A stretch of DNA of 64,000 nt from Stenotrophomonas sp. Ste86 (GTDB lineage: Bacteria; Pseudomonadota; Gammaproteobacteria; Xanthomonadales; Xanthomonadaceae), in NCBI RefSeq assembly GCF_024519465.1, contig NZ_JALJRW010000013.1, positions 1-64,000 of the forward strand. Reading direction: 5' to 3'. Of the stretch, positions 36,504 through 45,605 are shown in pieces. A program made the translations under genes and the position numbers. Positions within the stretch are counted from its first letter, which is position 1; each line of letters opens with the position of its first letter. The notes under the pieces are model-generated. The model was given only the letters and a program-made list of their open reading frames with translations. It ran no database searches and was not told the origin of the DNA.

Positions 36504-36763
36504 TTGCCTGCGGGTTGGGGGGGGGCGGCGCATCCTTGTACTCAGGCATCACCTTGCCCGCAGTCAGCAGGCGCTCGCCAGGGATGGCGCTGGCATGGAT
36601 TCCGCATTGGATACAGTCGCGCGGGATGGACCCGACGTCCGGCGGTGAAGGATGGGGCCGCCACGCAACATGAACCGTTGGGGCGATATATTCTCTCCAC
36701 CTCGGCCATTGAGGTTGGACCGAGGCTACGCGCATGCGACAAGCCAACGGACGACAGGAGACC
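36504..36763. other. Non-coding leader before the effector/immunity pair
   Basis: No gene is supported. A GGAGACC-type ribosome site lies at its end (ACAGGAG, 36754-36760). A TATATT box near 36689-36696 is a possible promoter -10, without a clear -35. Confidence 0.4.
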
Positions 36764-37201
36764 ATGATGCGATGCAGGTCGTTTCGCCGATGGGCGGCAA
36801 TCATTACCCTCGCCGCTGTAGTACTTCCGCTGTCCGGTTGTGCCGCCGCAGGGGACGGAAAAGTCGTCCCGGCCCAGGGACAGACCACACTGACAGGAGT
36901 TCGACCCATGCTGGAATCCATCTATGCCTCGGCAACGCCGGTTCGCTTCGAGCAACTTGACGTCAGCGACCTTGTCGCCGAGCACTTTCCCGTCGGCACG
37001 GGCCGGGCCGTAGTCAAGGAGGCATTCCTTGCGTCGGCGTCGTCGAAGATCGTCGAGGAGACGCCGGAAAAGCTGGTGGTCCGGGACAACAAGGGTCAGG
37101 CGATGCTCGATCCGGATGCACGTTCGATCGTGATGACCTTTTCCTTCGACACCCAAGGGGCATTGATCGCCGTGAAGGCGATTCATCTCAAGTACCAGTA
37201 G
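36764..37201 (+). CDS. Lipoprotein, probable T4SS immunity protein (X-Tfi-like)
   Basis: The 145-residue precursor has a charged N-terminus, hydrophobic core and lipobox (AAVVLPLSGC), predicting a periplasm-facing lipoprotein, then a small unrecognised domain (about 45-145, ending MTFSFDTQGALIAVKAIHLKYQ). A strong ACAGGAG site favours the ATG at 36764 (36767 is also possible). The stop lies 16 bases before the XVIPCD gene. In xanthomonads a small lipoprotein gene directly upstream of an XVIPCD effector usually encodes the immunity protein. That role is inferred from position, not from sequence similarity. Confidence 0.65.
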   Translation: MMRCRSFRRWAAIITLAAVVLPLSGCAAAGDGKVVPAQGQTTLTGVRPMLESIYASATPVRFEQLDVSDLVAEHFPVGTGRAVVKEAFLASASSKIVEETPEKLVVRDNKGQAMLDPDARSIVMTFSFDTQGALIAVKAIHLKYQ

Positions 37202-37217
37202 TCATAAGGATCGGGCC

Positions 37218-38150
37218 ATGGACGAGAAGATCGAGATCGGATATCGCAATATCGGATCGGTGCTGGGCAAGGAGTACCACCACAAGTTCATCCTCTACAC
37301 CGACCGTAATGGCGAGCAACACACCATCAGCGGATGGACCGGCGATGCCCAGGTGGGATTGCCGTATGGACGGATACAGGTAGAGGCTAACCTCGCCTAC
37401 GACGCCGCCAATCCAGACCATCCGAAAAATCCCAATGCCACTGGCCAGGCGCAATATCGCGAGCGGATTGCCAGCGGTGCCGACCTGTCCGGGACGTGGG
37501 CGCAGATGGTGGCCAACGCCCAGGGCAAGGACGACAAATACCCCTACGACCCGCAGCGGCAGAATTCCAACACCTTCGCCGACAGTGTGCTGCGCGATGC
37601 GCATCTCCGCGAGCCCACCCAAGATGGCGTCGGCGGACATTGGGCGCCCGCATCGGGTCGCCCGCTGGATCATTCTCTAAAGCCCGTGGTGCCGGGGCTG
37701 GGCACCTCGGGGAATACGTTCAGCGCCAACGATGCTGCCGCCGATCCGGGACGCGAGGTGCAATTGCGCGCCAACCCGCTCTATCGGCAGGCGCTCGCTG
37801 GGCTGGAGCAGCTCGGACCCGAGGTGGGTGTGTATGCAGATGTGCAGGACAAGGAACGCATCGCCGCTGCGCTCGCACTGCGGGCCCGTACGCATGTGCC
37901 TCCGATACCGGAAATCCATGAAGTCGTGCCCAGCGCGACCAACGGCAATGTGTTTGCGGTCTGGAAGAGCGCAGACAACGACCAGTTTGTGATGCGTGCT
38001 CACGTCGATCGGGGCGAAGCGACGCAGCAGCCTTTGATGCAGAATCTGCAGGCATTGGAAACAGCAGATGCGCAGCAGGTGCGCGCGCAGGCGCAGGAAC
38101 AGAGCCAAAATCAGAACGAGGTCGGTCGAGCAACAATGCGAATGGGGTGA
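37218..38150 (+). CDS. XVIPCD-containing protein, probable type IV secretion effector (X-Tfe)
   Basis: This 310-residue protein has no signal peptide and no cysteine. The C-terminal 120 residues (about 185-302) match the pattern of the XVIPCD secretion signal: NPLYRQALAGLEQLG, DKERIAAALALRARTH, IHEVVPSATNGNVFAVWKSADND and a glutamine-rich tail. The N-terminal domain (1-145) has HHKFILYTDRNG (His21/22) and QNSNTFADSVL (Ser117). This His plus N-S-N layout recalls papain-like or NlpC-like hydrolases with Ser for Cys, but that is a guess. Targets would be rival bacteria reached through the chromosomal X-T4SS. Secretion genes are not in this window. Confidence 0.75.
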   Translation: MDEKIEIGYRNIGSVLGKEYHHKFILYTDRNGEQHTISGWTGDAQVGLPYGRIQVEANLAYDAANPDHPKNPNATGQAQYRERIASGADLSGTWAQMVANAQGKDDKYPYDPQRQNSNTFADSVLRDAHLREPTQDGVGGHWAPASGRPLDHSLKPVVPGLGTSGNTFSANDAAADPGREVQLRANPLYRQALAGLEQLGPEVGVYADVQDKERIAAALALRARTHVPPIPEIHEVVPSATNGNVFAVWKSADNDQFVMRAHVDRGEATQQPLMQNLQALETADAQQVRAQAQEQSQNQNEVGRATMRMG

Positions 38151-38276
38151 ACGACGGCCGCTGAACGGGCACGAGCCGCGGCCTGCGCTGATTCACATGG
38201 CAATTCAACCGAACGTATTGTGCATGGCACAGCTCATGTCCACGAATCAGTTACTGACGCGGATGCAAAGTGCGAC

Positions 38277-38438
38277 ATGAAATGGCGTGAACCGTGGGAC
38301 GTGTCGCTCAAGCAGCAGACCCGCTTCAATCCGCTCGGAAGACCGGTGCGGACAACCTTCATGTGGCTTTTCCTCGCCTTTGCGGCCGTGTTCGTCATGG
38401 GGAGCATAAGGTGCCTCCGCCGCCTTCCCGCCACGTGA
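38277..38438 (+). CDS. Small membrane protein, unknown
   Basis: This 53-residue reading frame starts MKWREPWDVSLKQQTRF and has one membrane helix (about 28-47, TTFMWLFLAFAAVFVMGSI). It lies between the XVIPCD gene and a 98-residue unknown, in the same direction, with 13 bases to the next start. No family is recognised and the ribosome site is weak, so it may not be expressed. Confidence 0.4.
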   Translation: MKWREPWDVSLKQQTRFNPLGRPVRTTFMWLFLAFAAVFVMGSIRCLRRLPAT

Positions 38439-38451
38439 CCTGGAGAGCCGC

Positions 38452-38748
38452 ATGGAACCCGACGCAACCGATCCCGCCCTCGCCAGCCCGGCCGACTACA
38501 GTGATGTGTTGTACCCGGTGTATTTCGAGGTGGGCGAGTGGCAGCACGTCGTGCGGGACGCGATGATCGCGTTCCTGGTTCAACGCAGCGATGGTCATCC
38601 AGCCTTCCACTTCGCGCCGGATGCGCTTCGCACCACGGCGCACGGCTATGAGGTGGATCTGCCGATGCAGTTGATCCCTGAAGTGGTGCGCGCGTTGGCC
38701 GAGCGGAACGTGGCGATCTATCAGGTGGTCAGGCGGCAGCCCCGATGA
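38452..38748 (+). CDS. Hypothetical protein
   Basis: This 98-residue soluble protein is not recognised. A CTGGAG ribosome site precedes the ATG. The sequence mixes an acidic N-terminus with a helical middle (EWQHVVRDAMIAFLVQRSDG) and a C-terminal helix (MQLIPEVVRALAERNVAIYQVVRR). It has no signal peptide or membrane helix. It is probably co-transcribed with the neighbouring unknown genes. Confidence 0.55.
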   Translation: MEPDATDPALASPADYSDVLYPVYFEVGEWQHVVRDAMIAFLVQRSDGHPAFHFAPDALRTTAHGYEVDLPMQLIPEVVRALAERNVAIYQVVRRQPR

Positions 38749-38815
38749 GCGTTCGTCTGTAGCAGGACGCATTCGGCCTGATGCATCATCGACACACTCG
38801 CAGAGAGCGCAGCAG

Positions 38816-39241
38816 ATGAATAGTCGACCCAGTACCCGAACGCCGATGGTCAGCTGGCTGCTGCCCATCGCGCTGTGCGTGCCGCTACCGGCACTCGCTT
38901 CCGACCCGGTTGGCATGCTGACGATGTTCTTCGGGCTGCCGGTCTTCATGGCGGCCGTGGTGGTGTTGGGCGCGTTGGTGTTCTTCCGACGCCACCGCTG
39001 GGCGAGGGGGATCGGGTTGTTGCTCGGCATCCCGGTGTCGTTGCTCGGCGTGTATCTCGCCTACGTGGACACCTGGCGCTTCTGGCCGGATCGGAACGGC
39101 AGCGATGACGGCACACAGATGTTGATCGTCGTCGGCTGGACACTGCTGTGGGCGGGCGTGCTGTGGTTCACGTGGCTGTTCTGGCGCGCGGGGAAGGTGT
39201 CCTCGTCGGCAACGGATGTCCTGCCCAAGCGGTATCCCTGA
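38816..39241 (+). CDS. Hypothetical membrane protein
   Basis: This 141-residue protein has a hydrophobic N-terminus (VSWLLPIALCVPLPALA, possible signal) and about three more membrane helices (near 36-56, 65-83 and 102-121). No family is recognised. The context is a run of small co-directional genes after the effector pair. Confidence 0.6.
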   Translation: MNSRPSTRTPMVSWLLPIALCVPLPALASDPVGMLTMFFGLPVFMAAVVVLGALVFFRRHRWARGIGLLLGIPVSLLGVYLAYVDTWRFWPDRNGSDDGTQMLIVVGWTLLWAGVLWFTWLFWRAGKVSSSATDVLPKRYP

Positions 39242-39298
39242 AACTCCACCGGATGGCACGTCATATCGGCGCGCACGCAGCACAACCACGAGGCCGCA

Positions 39299-39682
39299 AT
39301 GACCGATCCTTACAACAGCAGTCCACGTGCCAGTTCGGTTACCCGGCTCGATGATTCGATGGTGACCACCGCCATGGAGCTGCCCGGCTATCGCATCGTG
39401 CGCAGCCTGGGCGTGGTGCGTGGCATCACCGTGCGTTCGCGTTCGATCGTGGGCAATTTCCTCGGCGGGTTGCAGACGATCTTCGGCGGCAATATCACCA
39501 TCTATACCGAGCTGTGCGAGCAGGCCCGCGAGGAGACCTATCGGGACATGGCCAAGCATGCGCGCCTGCTGGGTGCCAACGCGATCATCGCCATGCGCTA
39601 TGACGCCACCGATGTGATGACCGGACTGACGGAAGTGCTGTGCTATGGCACGGCGGTGGTGGTTGAACCCACGCGCATGTAA
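39299..39682 (+). CDS. YbjQ/UPF0145 family protein
   Basis: This 127-residue protein has the YbjQ signature: [37 protein letters not shown], then [36 protein letters not shown] and [10 protein letters not shown]. The family forms small pentameric beta barrels of unknown function (also described as heavy-metal-binding). The N-terminal 20 residues are longer than in the shortest members. An AGGCCGC region precedes the ATG, with no clear ribosome site. Confidence 0.88.
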   Translation: MTDPYNSSPRASSVTRLDDSMVTTAMELPGYRIVRSLGVVRGITVRSRSIVGNFLGGLQTIFGGNITIYTELCEQAREETYRDMAKHARLLGANAIIAMRYDATDVMTGLTEVLCYGTAVVVEPTRM

Positions 39683-39761
39683 AGCTTGATACGCGCCGCG
39701 TATCGCAGCCCCCCTGTAATTGGTATTGGCCTCCGGGGCAGTTCAGCGCGACGCTGGGCGC

Positions 39762-40631
39762 ATGGACAGAGATGACTCGCTTTCTTTCGTTGGCCAGGTA
39801 GGCCTGGTCACCGGCGCGGCCGGTGGCCTCGGCCTGGCTTACAGCCGTTTGCTGGCACGGCGCGGTGCGCAGGTGGTGATGCACGATGTGGGGGCCGGCC
39901 GTGACGGCACCGGGTTTGATCCGCAGCGGATTGAACGGGCGGTGGCCGAGCTGCGCGCGCAGGGCCTGGCGGTACATGCCGCGCACGGCGCGCTCGACAA
40001 TCGCGCGGAGTGCCGGGTCCTGGTGGCCGATATCCTGCAGCGCTTCGGCCGCCTGGATTTCATGATCCACAACGCCGGGTGGGTCGAGTATCAGCCGATC
40101 GACACGCTGGAGGACGAGCGCTTCGACGCGATGATGGCGATTGCCGCGAAGGCGCCCCTGTGGCTGGCGCAGGCTGCGTGGGCGTCGATGCAGGACGCGG
40201 GCTACGGACGCATCGTGCTGACTACTTCTGATCGCGCGCTGTATCCGCAGTATGTGCAGCACGGGCTGGCGGCCTACGCGGCGGCGAAGCTGGCTGCGGT
40301 GGGCATCGTCAACGTGCTGGCCGCGGAGGGCGCGCCGCACGGGATCGTGGTCAACGCGGTGTCGCCGGTGGCCAAGACGCGGATGTGGGGCGTGCAGGGT
40401 GAGCCGGATGAGTTGCATCCCGATGCGGTGGCACCGGGTGTTGCGTATCTGGCGTCGGCGGCGTGCGGCGAGGGTGGCTGGATCCTGCGCGCGAGCAATG
40501 GCCAGTTCCATGCCACGCGGAGCGTGGAGGCCGAGGATGTGGCGTATCCGCGCGACCTGCGTGCGGTGCGGGCGGAGAGCATCGAGGATGTCGCCGCGCA
40601 GTGGACGGCGATTGCGCGGCCGGCTGTTTGA
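39762..40631 (+). CDS. Short-chain dehydrogenase/reductase
   Basis: This is a 289-residue NAD(P)-dependent oxidoreductase with cofactor loop LVTGAAGGLGLAYSRLL, HNAG in MIHNAGWVEYQP and the catalytic Ser-Tyr-Lys as TTSDRALYPQYVQHGLAAYAAAKLAAVG, plus VNAVSPVAKTRM after it. It resembles the SDRs of fungal-type multifunctional beta-oxidation proteins, but the substrate is unknown. I chose the ATG at 39762 (MDRDDSLSFVGQVGLVTGA). It is convergent with the TIM-barrel gene. Confidence 0.88.
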   Translation: MDRDDSLSFVGQVGLVTGAAGGLGLAYSRLLARRGAQVVMHDVGAGRDGTGFDPQRIERAVAELRAQGLAVHAAHGALDNRAECRVLVADILQRFGRLDFMIHNAGWVEYQPIDTLEDERFDAMMAIAAKAPLWLAQAAWASMQDAGYGRIVLTTSDRALYPQYVQHGLAAYAAAKLAAVGIVNVLAAEGAPHGIVVNAVSPVAKTRMWGVQGEPDELHPDAVAPGVAYLASAACGEGGWILRASNGQFHATRSVEAEDVAYPRDLRAVRAESIEDVAAQWTAIARPAV

Positions 40632-40779
40632 CGACCATGGTGCGGGACTCGCAGTGCCGTTGTGCGTGCATGCCGCCCCGCCGGCACCTGCGTTGCAGCA
40701 GTTCCTGCAGGCAGCGGATCTTGCATCGGTCTACACAGCAACGTGGTTGGGATAGATAGGCCCTCGTTCAACGATGGCT

Positions 40780-41598
40780 CTAGCGGGGCGCGCGCAATAC
40801 CCGGTCCAGTGCCGCCATGGCGTCGCTGGCCACCGCGGCCGGGTCGCGCGCCTTCATCGCATCATTGAACACCTCCAGGCCAATCGGCCCGGTGTACCCC
40901 ATGCGCGCAAGTCGCTGCACCAGCGCCGCCACTGGCCAGATGCCGCTGCCGGGCAGGCAGCGTGCGTGTCGGGCCTGCTGCTTCACGGCACCGGGCTGCG
41001 GTTGGGTGGTCACATCCGACAGTTGCACCAGCGCGATTCTGTCTGCCGGAATGCCTTGCAGGTCGTCGACGCCACGACCGGCGGCGAACAGATGGAAGGC
41101 ATCGACCACCAGATCCAGATTGTCGGCATCCACTGCCTGGATCTGTTGCCATGCCGACGGCACGGTGGAATGCAGGTGGCTCCATGCCATGGCCTCGTAG
41201 GCGATGCGCAGACCGCGCGCGGAAGCTTGCCCGCAGAGCCAGCGGAGATCGGCAGTGACCTGGTGCGTCTGGCAGTCCGGCGTGGTGCAGGCGGGCACCA
41301 GCACCGTGCCGGCACCGACGGCGACGGCCATGTCCAGAAGCAACTGCGCTTCGTCGCGCTTGGCCTCGCGCGTGGCTGCCGGGGCACCGTCGAAATCGAG
41401 TAGCACCTGCAGGTCGGTCAGCTGCAGTCCGGTGCGTGCGAGTGCGTCACGTACGGCGTCCACCGAGGCGGCCTGCACGTCCTCGCGCCACAGTTCGATC
41501 TGCGCGAAGCCGGCCGCTGCGGCGGCCTGCAGTTTCTGCTCGGTGCTGCCGCCGAGCAGTACGGTGTTGAGGAAGCGCGGGCCGGGCAGGAGCGACAT
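40780..41598 (-). CDS. Sugar phosphate isomerase/epimerase family TIM-barrel protein
   Basis: This 272-residue protein of the AP-endonuclease-2-like TIM-barrel superfamily contains xylose isomerases, IolE/IolI and hydroxypyruvate isomerase relatives. Metal-site contexts include AQIELWRED, IAYEAMAWSHLHST, LVVDAFHLFAAG, VQLSDVT and IGLEVFND. The start at 41598 (MSLLPGPRFLNTVLLGG) is the first after open sequence without homology. The substrate cannot be assigned. Confidence 0.85.
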   Translation of the reverse strand: MSLLPGPRFLNTVLLGGSTEQKLQAAAAAGFAQIELWREDVQAASVDAVRDALARTGLQLTDLQVLLDFDGAPAATREAKRDEAQLLLDMAVAVGAGTVLVPACTTPDCQTHQVTADLRWLCGQASARGLRIAYEAMAWSHLHSTVPSAWQQIQAVDADNLDLVVDAFHLFAAGRGVDDLQGIPADRIALVQLSDVTTQPQPGAVKQQARHARCLPGSGIWPVAALVQRLARMGYTGPIGLEVFNDAMKARDPAAVASDAMAALDRVLRAPR

Positions 41599-41671
41599 GG
41601 GTGAGCCGGTGGGGGAGGTGACGCGCCCGATGCTAGCGATGCCACCATGCACTACACGTGCAGACGCGCGC

Positions 41672-41854
41672 TCAGCGCGTGCGCTTCACCCACGCACGCA
41701 CCACCAGCGCGATGAGTACGGCAAACACCAGCCAGGAGACCACGTCGAACACGCCGTCGCCGATCAGGGCGCTGACCAGGCCGAGCACGCTGGCCGCAGC
41801 GACCCAGGCCGGGGCGATGAACGGGCTGCGTGGTGCGGAATGGGGCCGGTTCAC
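41672..41854 (-). CDS. Small membrane protein coupled to the PepSY gene
   Basis: This 60-residue reading frame with two membrane helices (about 14-30 and 34-53) and a basic tail (WVKRTR) starts with GTG at 41854. The start overlaps the stop of the PepSY gene (GTGA), which supports it as a real, translationally coupled gene. No family is recognised. Confidence 0.6.
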   Translation of the reverse strand: MNRPHSAPRSPFIAPAWVAAASVLGLVSALIGDGVFDVVSWLVFAVLIALVVRAWVKRTR

Positions 41855-42987
41855 GCGGCGGCTCCGGCCCGTGCGGCGCGCTCGAGTTCGCTCACGCGCG
41901 CCTCGGTGCTGCCGCGCTTGAGCCACAGGCACAGGCCGGTGACCAGCACGGCGATGGTCAGCAGATCCAGCAGCGCCCACAGGATCTTCAGCGGCAGCTT
42001 GCCGTAATCGCCAAAGTGCAGCGGCTGGCTGAGCAGCAGCACGCTCATGTAGACCGGCAGCTGGGGCTGCGCAGTGAGCGTGCCGGTCTGTGCATCGACC
42101 AGTACCGGGCGATACAGGCGCTCGGTGAGTGCGCTGTTGCCCTGCATGAACACGCCATAGTGGTGATCGCCGCTATAGCCGGTGCCGGGAAAGCTGACGA
42201 AGGCCGGACGCATGCCCGGCTCGGCGGCGCGCGCGGTATCCACCGCAGCCTGCAGCGAGGCCAGCGTGGCCGGGCGTGGCTGCCCTGCATAGCGCGCGGC
42301 GAATTCGCCCAACTGCTCGCCCTGCCATGCCTGTTCGAGTGGTTTGGCGACGGTGTTGATGGCGCCGGTGATACCCACCACCAGCGCCCAGCCGAGGGTG
42401 ACGACGCCGAGTACGTTATGCAGGTCCAGCCACGCTAACCGGCGGCTGCGGCCGGTGCGCAGCGTGCCGAATGGCTGCTTGCGCATGAACGGGCCGTACA
42501 GCACCAGCCCGGAGACGATCGCCGCGGCGAACAGCACCCCCATCGCGCCCATGAACAGCATGCCCGGCAGCCCAAGGAACAGGTCGGTGTGCAGGCGGTA
42601 GAGGAAGTACATCACCCCTTCGTTGAACTGTGCGGCCGGCAGTACCTCGCCGGTGATCGCATGCAGCAGCGCGGTGTGCATCTGCGGTGGCGGGGTATCC
42701 ACGCGTGCACCGGTGTTGACGTAGACGGTGGGCGCATCCGGATCCCAGCCGACGAACAGCGGTACATCGCCGGGATAGCGTTGTAGCGCGGTGCGAACCT
42801 GCGCATCCAGATCGCGCGGCACCGCATCGGCTGCGGCGTTGGTGACCTCCGGTTCGCTGAGGTGGGCGATTTCCTCGCCGAAGACCAGCGGCAGGCCGGT
42901 GAGGCACAGCAGCAACAGGAACACGGTACAGACCAGGCTGGTCCACTTGTGCACGAGGAACCAGGCGTTTAGGGTGGATCGTTGCAT
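41851..42987 (-). CDS. PepSY-associated transmembrane protein
   Basis: This 378-residue inner-membrane protein has about four helices: near residues 12-35 (WTSLVCTVFLLLLCLTGLPLV), 140-162, 187-210 and 335-360. It has a large periplasmic PepSY region with EPGMRPAFVSFPGTGYSGDHHYGVF. Such proteins commonly accompany TonB-dependent siderophore receptors and are thought to act as ferric-siderophore reductases. No receptor gene is adjacent. Conserved His residues (HKWTS, LHTDLFLG, WLDLHNVLG, LHFGDYG) fit haem ligation. Confidence 0.88.
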   Translation of the reverse strand: MQRSTLNAWFLVHKWTSLVCTVFLLLLCLTGLPLVFGEEIAHLSEPEVTNAAADAVPRDLDAQVRTALQRYPGDVPLFVGWDPDAPTVYVNTGARVDTPPPQMHTALLHAITGEVLPAAQFNEGVMYFLYRLHTDLFLGLPGMLFMGAMGVLFAAAIVSGLVLYGPFMRKQPFGTLRTGRSRRLAWLDLHNVLGVVTLGWALVVGITGAINTVAKPLEQAWQGEQLGEFAARYAGQPRPATLASLQAAVDTARAAEPGMRPAFVSFPGTGYSGDHHYGVFMQGNSALTERLYRPVLVDAQTGTLTAQPQLPVYMSVLLLSQPLHFGDYGKLPLKILWALLDLLTIAVLVTGLCLWLKRGSTEARVSELERAARAGAAA

Positions 42988-43045
42988 TCGGCTGGCGCGG
43001 GGCTGGCGAGGTTGCCGGCGATGGTACGTGATGCGGCCGCGGCGG

Positions 43046-43972
43046 TCAGCGGTGGCCACGGCGCTGTGGTGGCGGGGATGCAACGCCGGGAAACAGGTGT
43101 TCGGCCATGAAGTCGATGAACACACGCAGCCGCGCGTTGGGTTGGCGATTGCCAGGCCACAGCAGCGAGAACTGACCGAGCTGGCGCGGGTGGTCGGGCA
43201 GCAGTTCCTGCAGGCGGCCATCGGCCAGTGCCTCGGCGGCGAGAAAGTCGGGCATCCACGCCACGCCCATGCCGCCGATCGCCGCGGCCAGCAGCGCCTC
43301 CATGTTGTTGCAGGTCATCACCGTGACCAGCGCGTCGCCTGCGTCGTCGTCGTGGCCAGGCAGTGACCAGGCCTGCAGCTTGCCGGTGGTCGGGAACCGG
43401 AAGCGCACCGCAGGCTGGGTGGCCAGTTGCGCCAGCGTGGCCGGTTGACCGTGCGCATGCAGATGCGCAGGCGCTGCGCACAGGACGAAGTGGAACGGGC
43501 CGAGCCGGCGTGCCATCAGGCTGGAGTCGGCGAGCTCGCCGCTGCGGATCACCACGTCCAGCCCTTCGCTGACCACATCGACAAGGCGGTCGTTGAAATC
43601 CAGCTCCAGTTGCACGCCCGGGTAGCGCTGCCGGAACAGCGGCAGCAATGGCAACAGGAAACGGTAGCCGATCGTAGGCAGGCCCACCCGCAGCAAGCCG
43701 CTGGGCGACTGTTGGCGCTGGCTGAGGTCGGCGCGCGCTTCAGACAGCTCGTCCAGCGCGCGCTTGCAGCGCTGCAGCAGCACCTCGCCTTCTTCGGTGA
43801 GGCGCACGCGCCGGGTGGTGCGCTGGAACAGGCGCACGCCGAGGTCCTGTTCGAGCCGGGCCACGCGCTTGCCGACGGTGGAAGGCGACAAGCCAAGGCT
43901 GCGGGCGGCGCCGACGAAGCTGGAGGCCTCGGCAGTGCGGACGAAGGCTAGCAGGGCGGTGATCGAGTCCAT
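43046..43972 (-). CDS. LysR-family transcriptional regulator
   Basis: This 308-residue regulator has an N-terminal winged helix-turn-helix (LLAFVRTAEASSFVGAARSLGLSPSTVGKRVARLEQDLGVRLFQRTTRRVRLTEEG split by the recognition helix) and a type 2 periplasmic-binding-like effector domain (about 90-295). The start at 43972 (MDSITALLAFVRT) is standard. It is divergent from the MFS exporter gene, 106 bases away, its likely target. Confidence 0.93.
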   Translation of the reverse strand: MDSITALLAFVRTAEASSFVGAARSLGLSPSTVGKRVARLEQDLGVRLFQRTTRRVRLTEEGEVLLQRCKRALDELSEARADLSQRQQSPSGLLRVGLPTIGYRFLLPLLPLFRQRYPGVQLELDFNDRLVDVVSEGLDVVIRSGELADSSLMARRLGPFHFVLCAAPAHLHAHGQPATLAQLATQPAVRFRFPTTGKLQAWSLPGHDDDAGDALVTVMTCNNMEALLAAAIGGMGVAWMPDFLAAEALADGRLQELLPDHPRQLGQFSLLWPGNRQPNARLRVFIDFMAEHLFPGVASPPPQRRGHR

Positions 43973-44078
43973 GTCCGGATCATTACGGAAGAAGTGGCCG
44001 TAATCAAACGACTTTGGCGCCATTTATTGCAGATAGCCGCATCCCTATCGTCAATACCCGACTTCGCTGGAAGATCCC

Positions 44079-45602
44079 ATGTCCCTGTTTTCCCTTGAGC
44101 CGTCCCGGCGCGATCCGCGCTGGGCCGTGCTGGCCGTATGCCTGGCGGCGCTGGCCTTGCCGCTCTCGTTTTCCGCCGGGGCGGTGGCGGTACCCGTGCT
44201 GGCCGGCCGCTTCCCGGGATCGCCCGCGGCGCTGGCCTGGGTCACCAATGCCTTCATGCTCAGCTTCGGCAGCCTGCTGCTGGCCGCCGGTGGTCTGGCC
44301 GACCGGCTCGGGCGCCGCCGCCTGTTCCTGTGCGGCACCGGCGGTTTCGTGCTGGCCACGCTGGCGGTGTGCCTGGCGCCGGATCTGCGCTGGTTGGATC
44401 TTGCGCGAGGCGCGCAGGGCGTGGCCGCCGCCGCCGCGTTGGCGTCGGGTGGGGCGGCGTTGGCGCACCGCTTCGATGGGCATGCGCGTACCCGGGTGTT
44501 TGCGCTGATGGGCACGATGTTTGGTGTCGGCCTGGCACTGGGACCGCTGCTGGCCGGGATGCTGCTGCAGGCGCTGGGCTGGCGCAGCGTGTTCGCCTCG
44601 GGCGGGGTGCTTGCGTTGGCGGCGTGGGCGCTGGCCCGGCGGTACCTGGACGAGAGCCGGGGCCAGCACGTGCGCCTGGATGTGGCCGGCATGATCAGCT
44701 TCAGCCTGATGCTGGCGGCGTTGACGGTCGCCTTGTTGTTGCTGGGCGAACACGGGCCGCGCTCGCCAGCCGTGGTGGGCGCGTTGCTGGCCACGGCGGT
44801 GTTGCTGGCCCTGTTCGTGCGGATCGAGCGCGGCCAGCGGCAACCGCTGCTGGACCTGTCGCTGTTCGCGCAACGCGGCTTCCTCGGCGTGCAGTTGCTG
44901 CCGGTGGCGACCTGCTTCGGTTACGTGGTGCTGCTGGTGGTCCTGCCGCTGCACCTGCTGGGCGTGCAGGCGCAGTCGCCGCTGCAGGTGGGCCTGCAGA
45001 TGCTGGCGTTGTCCGCGCCGATGCTGGCGTTGCCCATGTTGGCCGCCGGCTGGGCGCGACGCTTTGGTGCGGCGCGGCTGTGCACGCTGGGCCTGGCGGT
45101 GTGCGCGGTGGGCCTGTATCTGTTGTCGCAACGCGCGCTGCATGCGGCGCCCACGCAGTGGTGGCCGGCACTGCTGCTGATCGGTGCCGGCACTGCGCTG
45201 CCATGGGGCCTGATGGACGGGTTGTCGGTGAGCGTGGTGCCGGTGCAGCGCGCCGGCATGGCCGCCGGCATTTTCGGCACGGTGCGGGTGGCGGGTGAGG
45301 GGATCGCGCTGGCGGCGGTGACGGCCGTGCTGGCGACGCTGGTGGCGCACCGTTTGGCGCCGGGCAGCGGTGTGCCGCTGGCGACCCTGGGCAAGGCCGG
45401 TGCTTACCTGGCCACCGGTTCGCTGGCGCAGGCGTCTTCCCTGCTGCCGGGGGTGCCGGTGGAGGTACTGCAGCAGGCCAGCCGCGACGCGCTGGTCTGG
45501 CTGCTGCGGGGGTTGGCCGCACTCACCGCCGGCAGTGCGTTGCTGGTCTACGCCTTGCTGGGGAGGGAACGGATGCCTGCGGCGGCCAGCGCCGATGGCT
45601 GA
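44079..45602 (+). CDS. MFS drug exporter, 14-helix DHA2 type
   Basis: This 507-residue proton-coupled exporter has about fourteen membrane helices. The MFS motif A between helices 2 and 3 is GGLADRLGRRRLFLCG, and motif C appears as FGVGLALGPLLAGMLLQALGWRSVF. It resembles QacA/EmrB-type drug transporters acting at the inner membrane. Control by the divergent LysR gene is likely. The substrate is unknown. Confidence 0.9.
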   Translation: MSLFSLEPSRRDPRWAVLAVCLAALALPLSFSAGAVAVPVLAGRFPGSPAALAWVTNAFMLSFGSLLLAAGGLADRLGRRRLFLCGTGGFVLATLAVCLAPDLRWLDLARGAQGVAAAAALASGGAALAHRFDGHARTRVFALMGTMFGVGLALGPLLAGMLLQALGWRSVFASGGVLALAAWALARRYLDESRGQHVRLDVAGMISFSLMLAALTVALLLLGEHGPRSPAVVGALLATAVLLALFVRIERGQRQPLLDLSLFAQRGFLGVQLLPVATCFGYVVLLVVLPLHLLGVQAQSPLQVGLQMLALSAPMLALPMLAAGWARRFGAARLCTLGLAVCAVGLYLLSQRALHAAPTQWWPALLLIGAGTALPWGLMDGLSVSVVPVQRAGMAAGIFGTVRVAGEGIALAAVTAVLATLVAHRLAPGSGVPLATLGKAGAYLATGSLAQASSLLPGVPVEVLQQASRDALVWLLRGLAALTAGSALLVYALLGRERMPAAASADG

Positions 45603-45605
45603 TGC

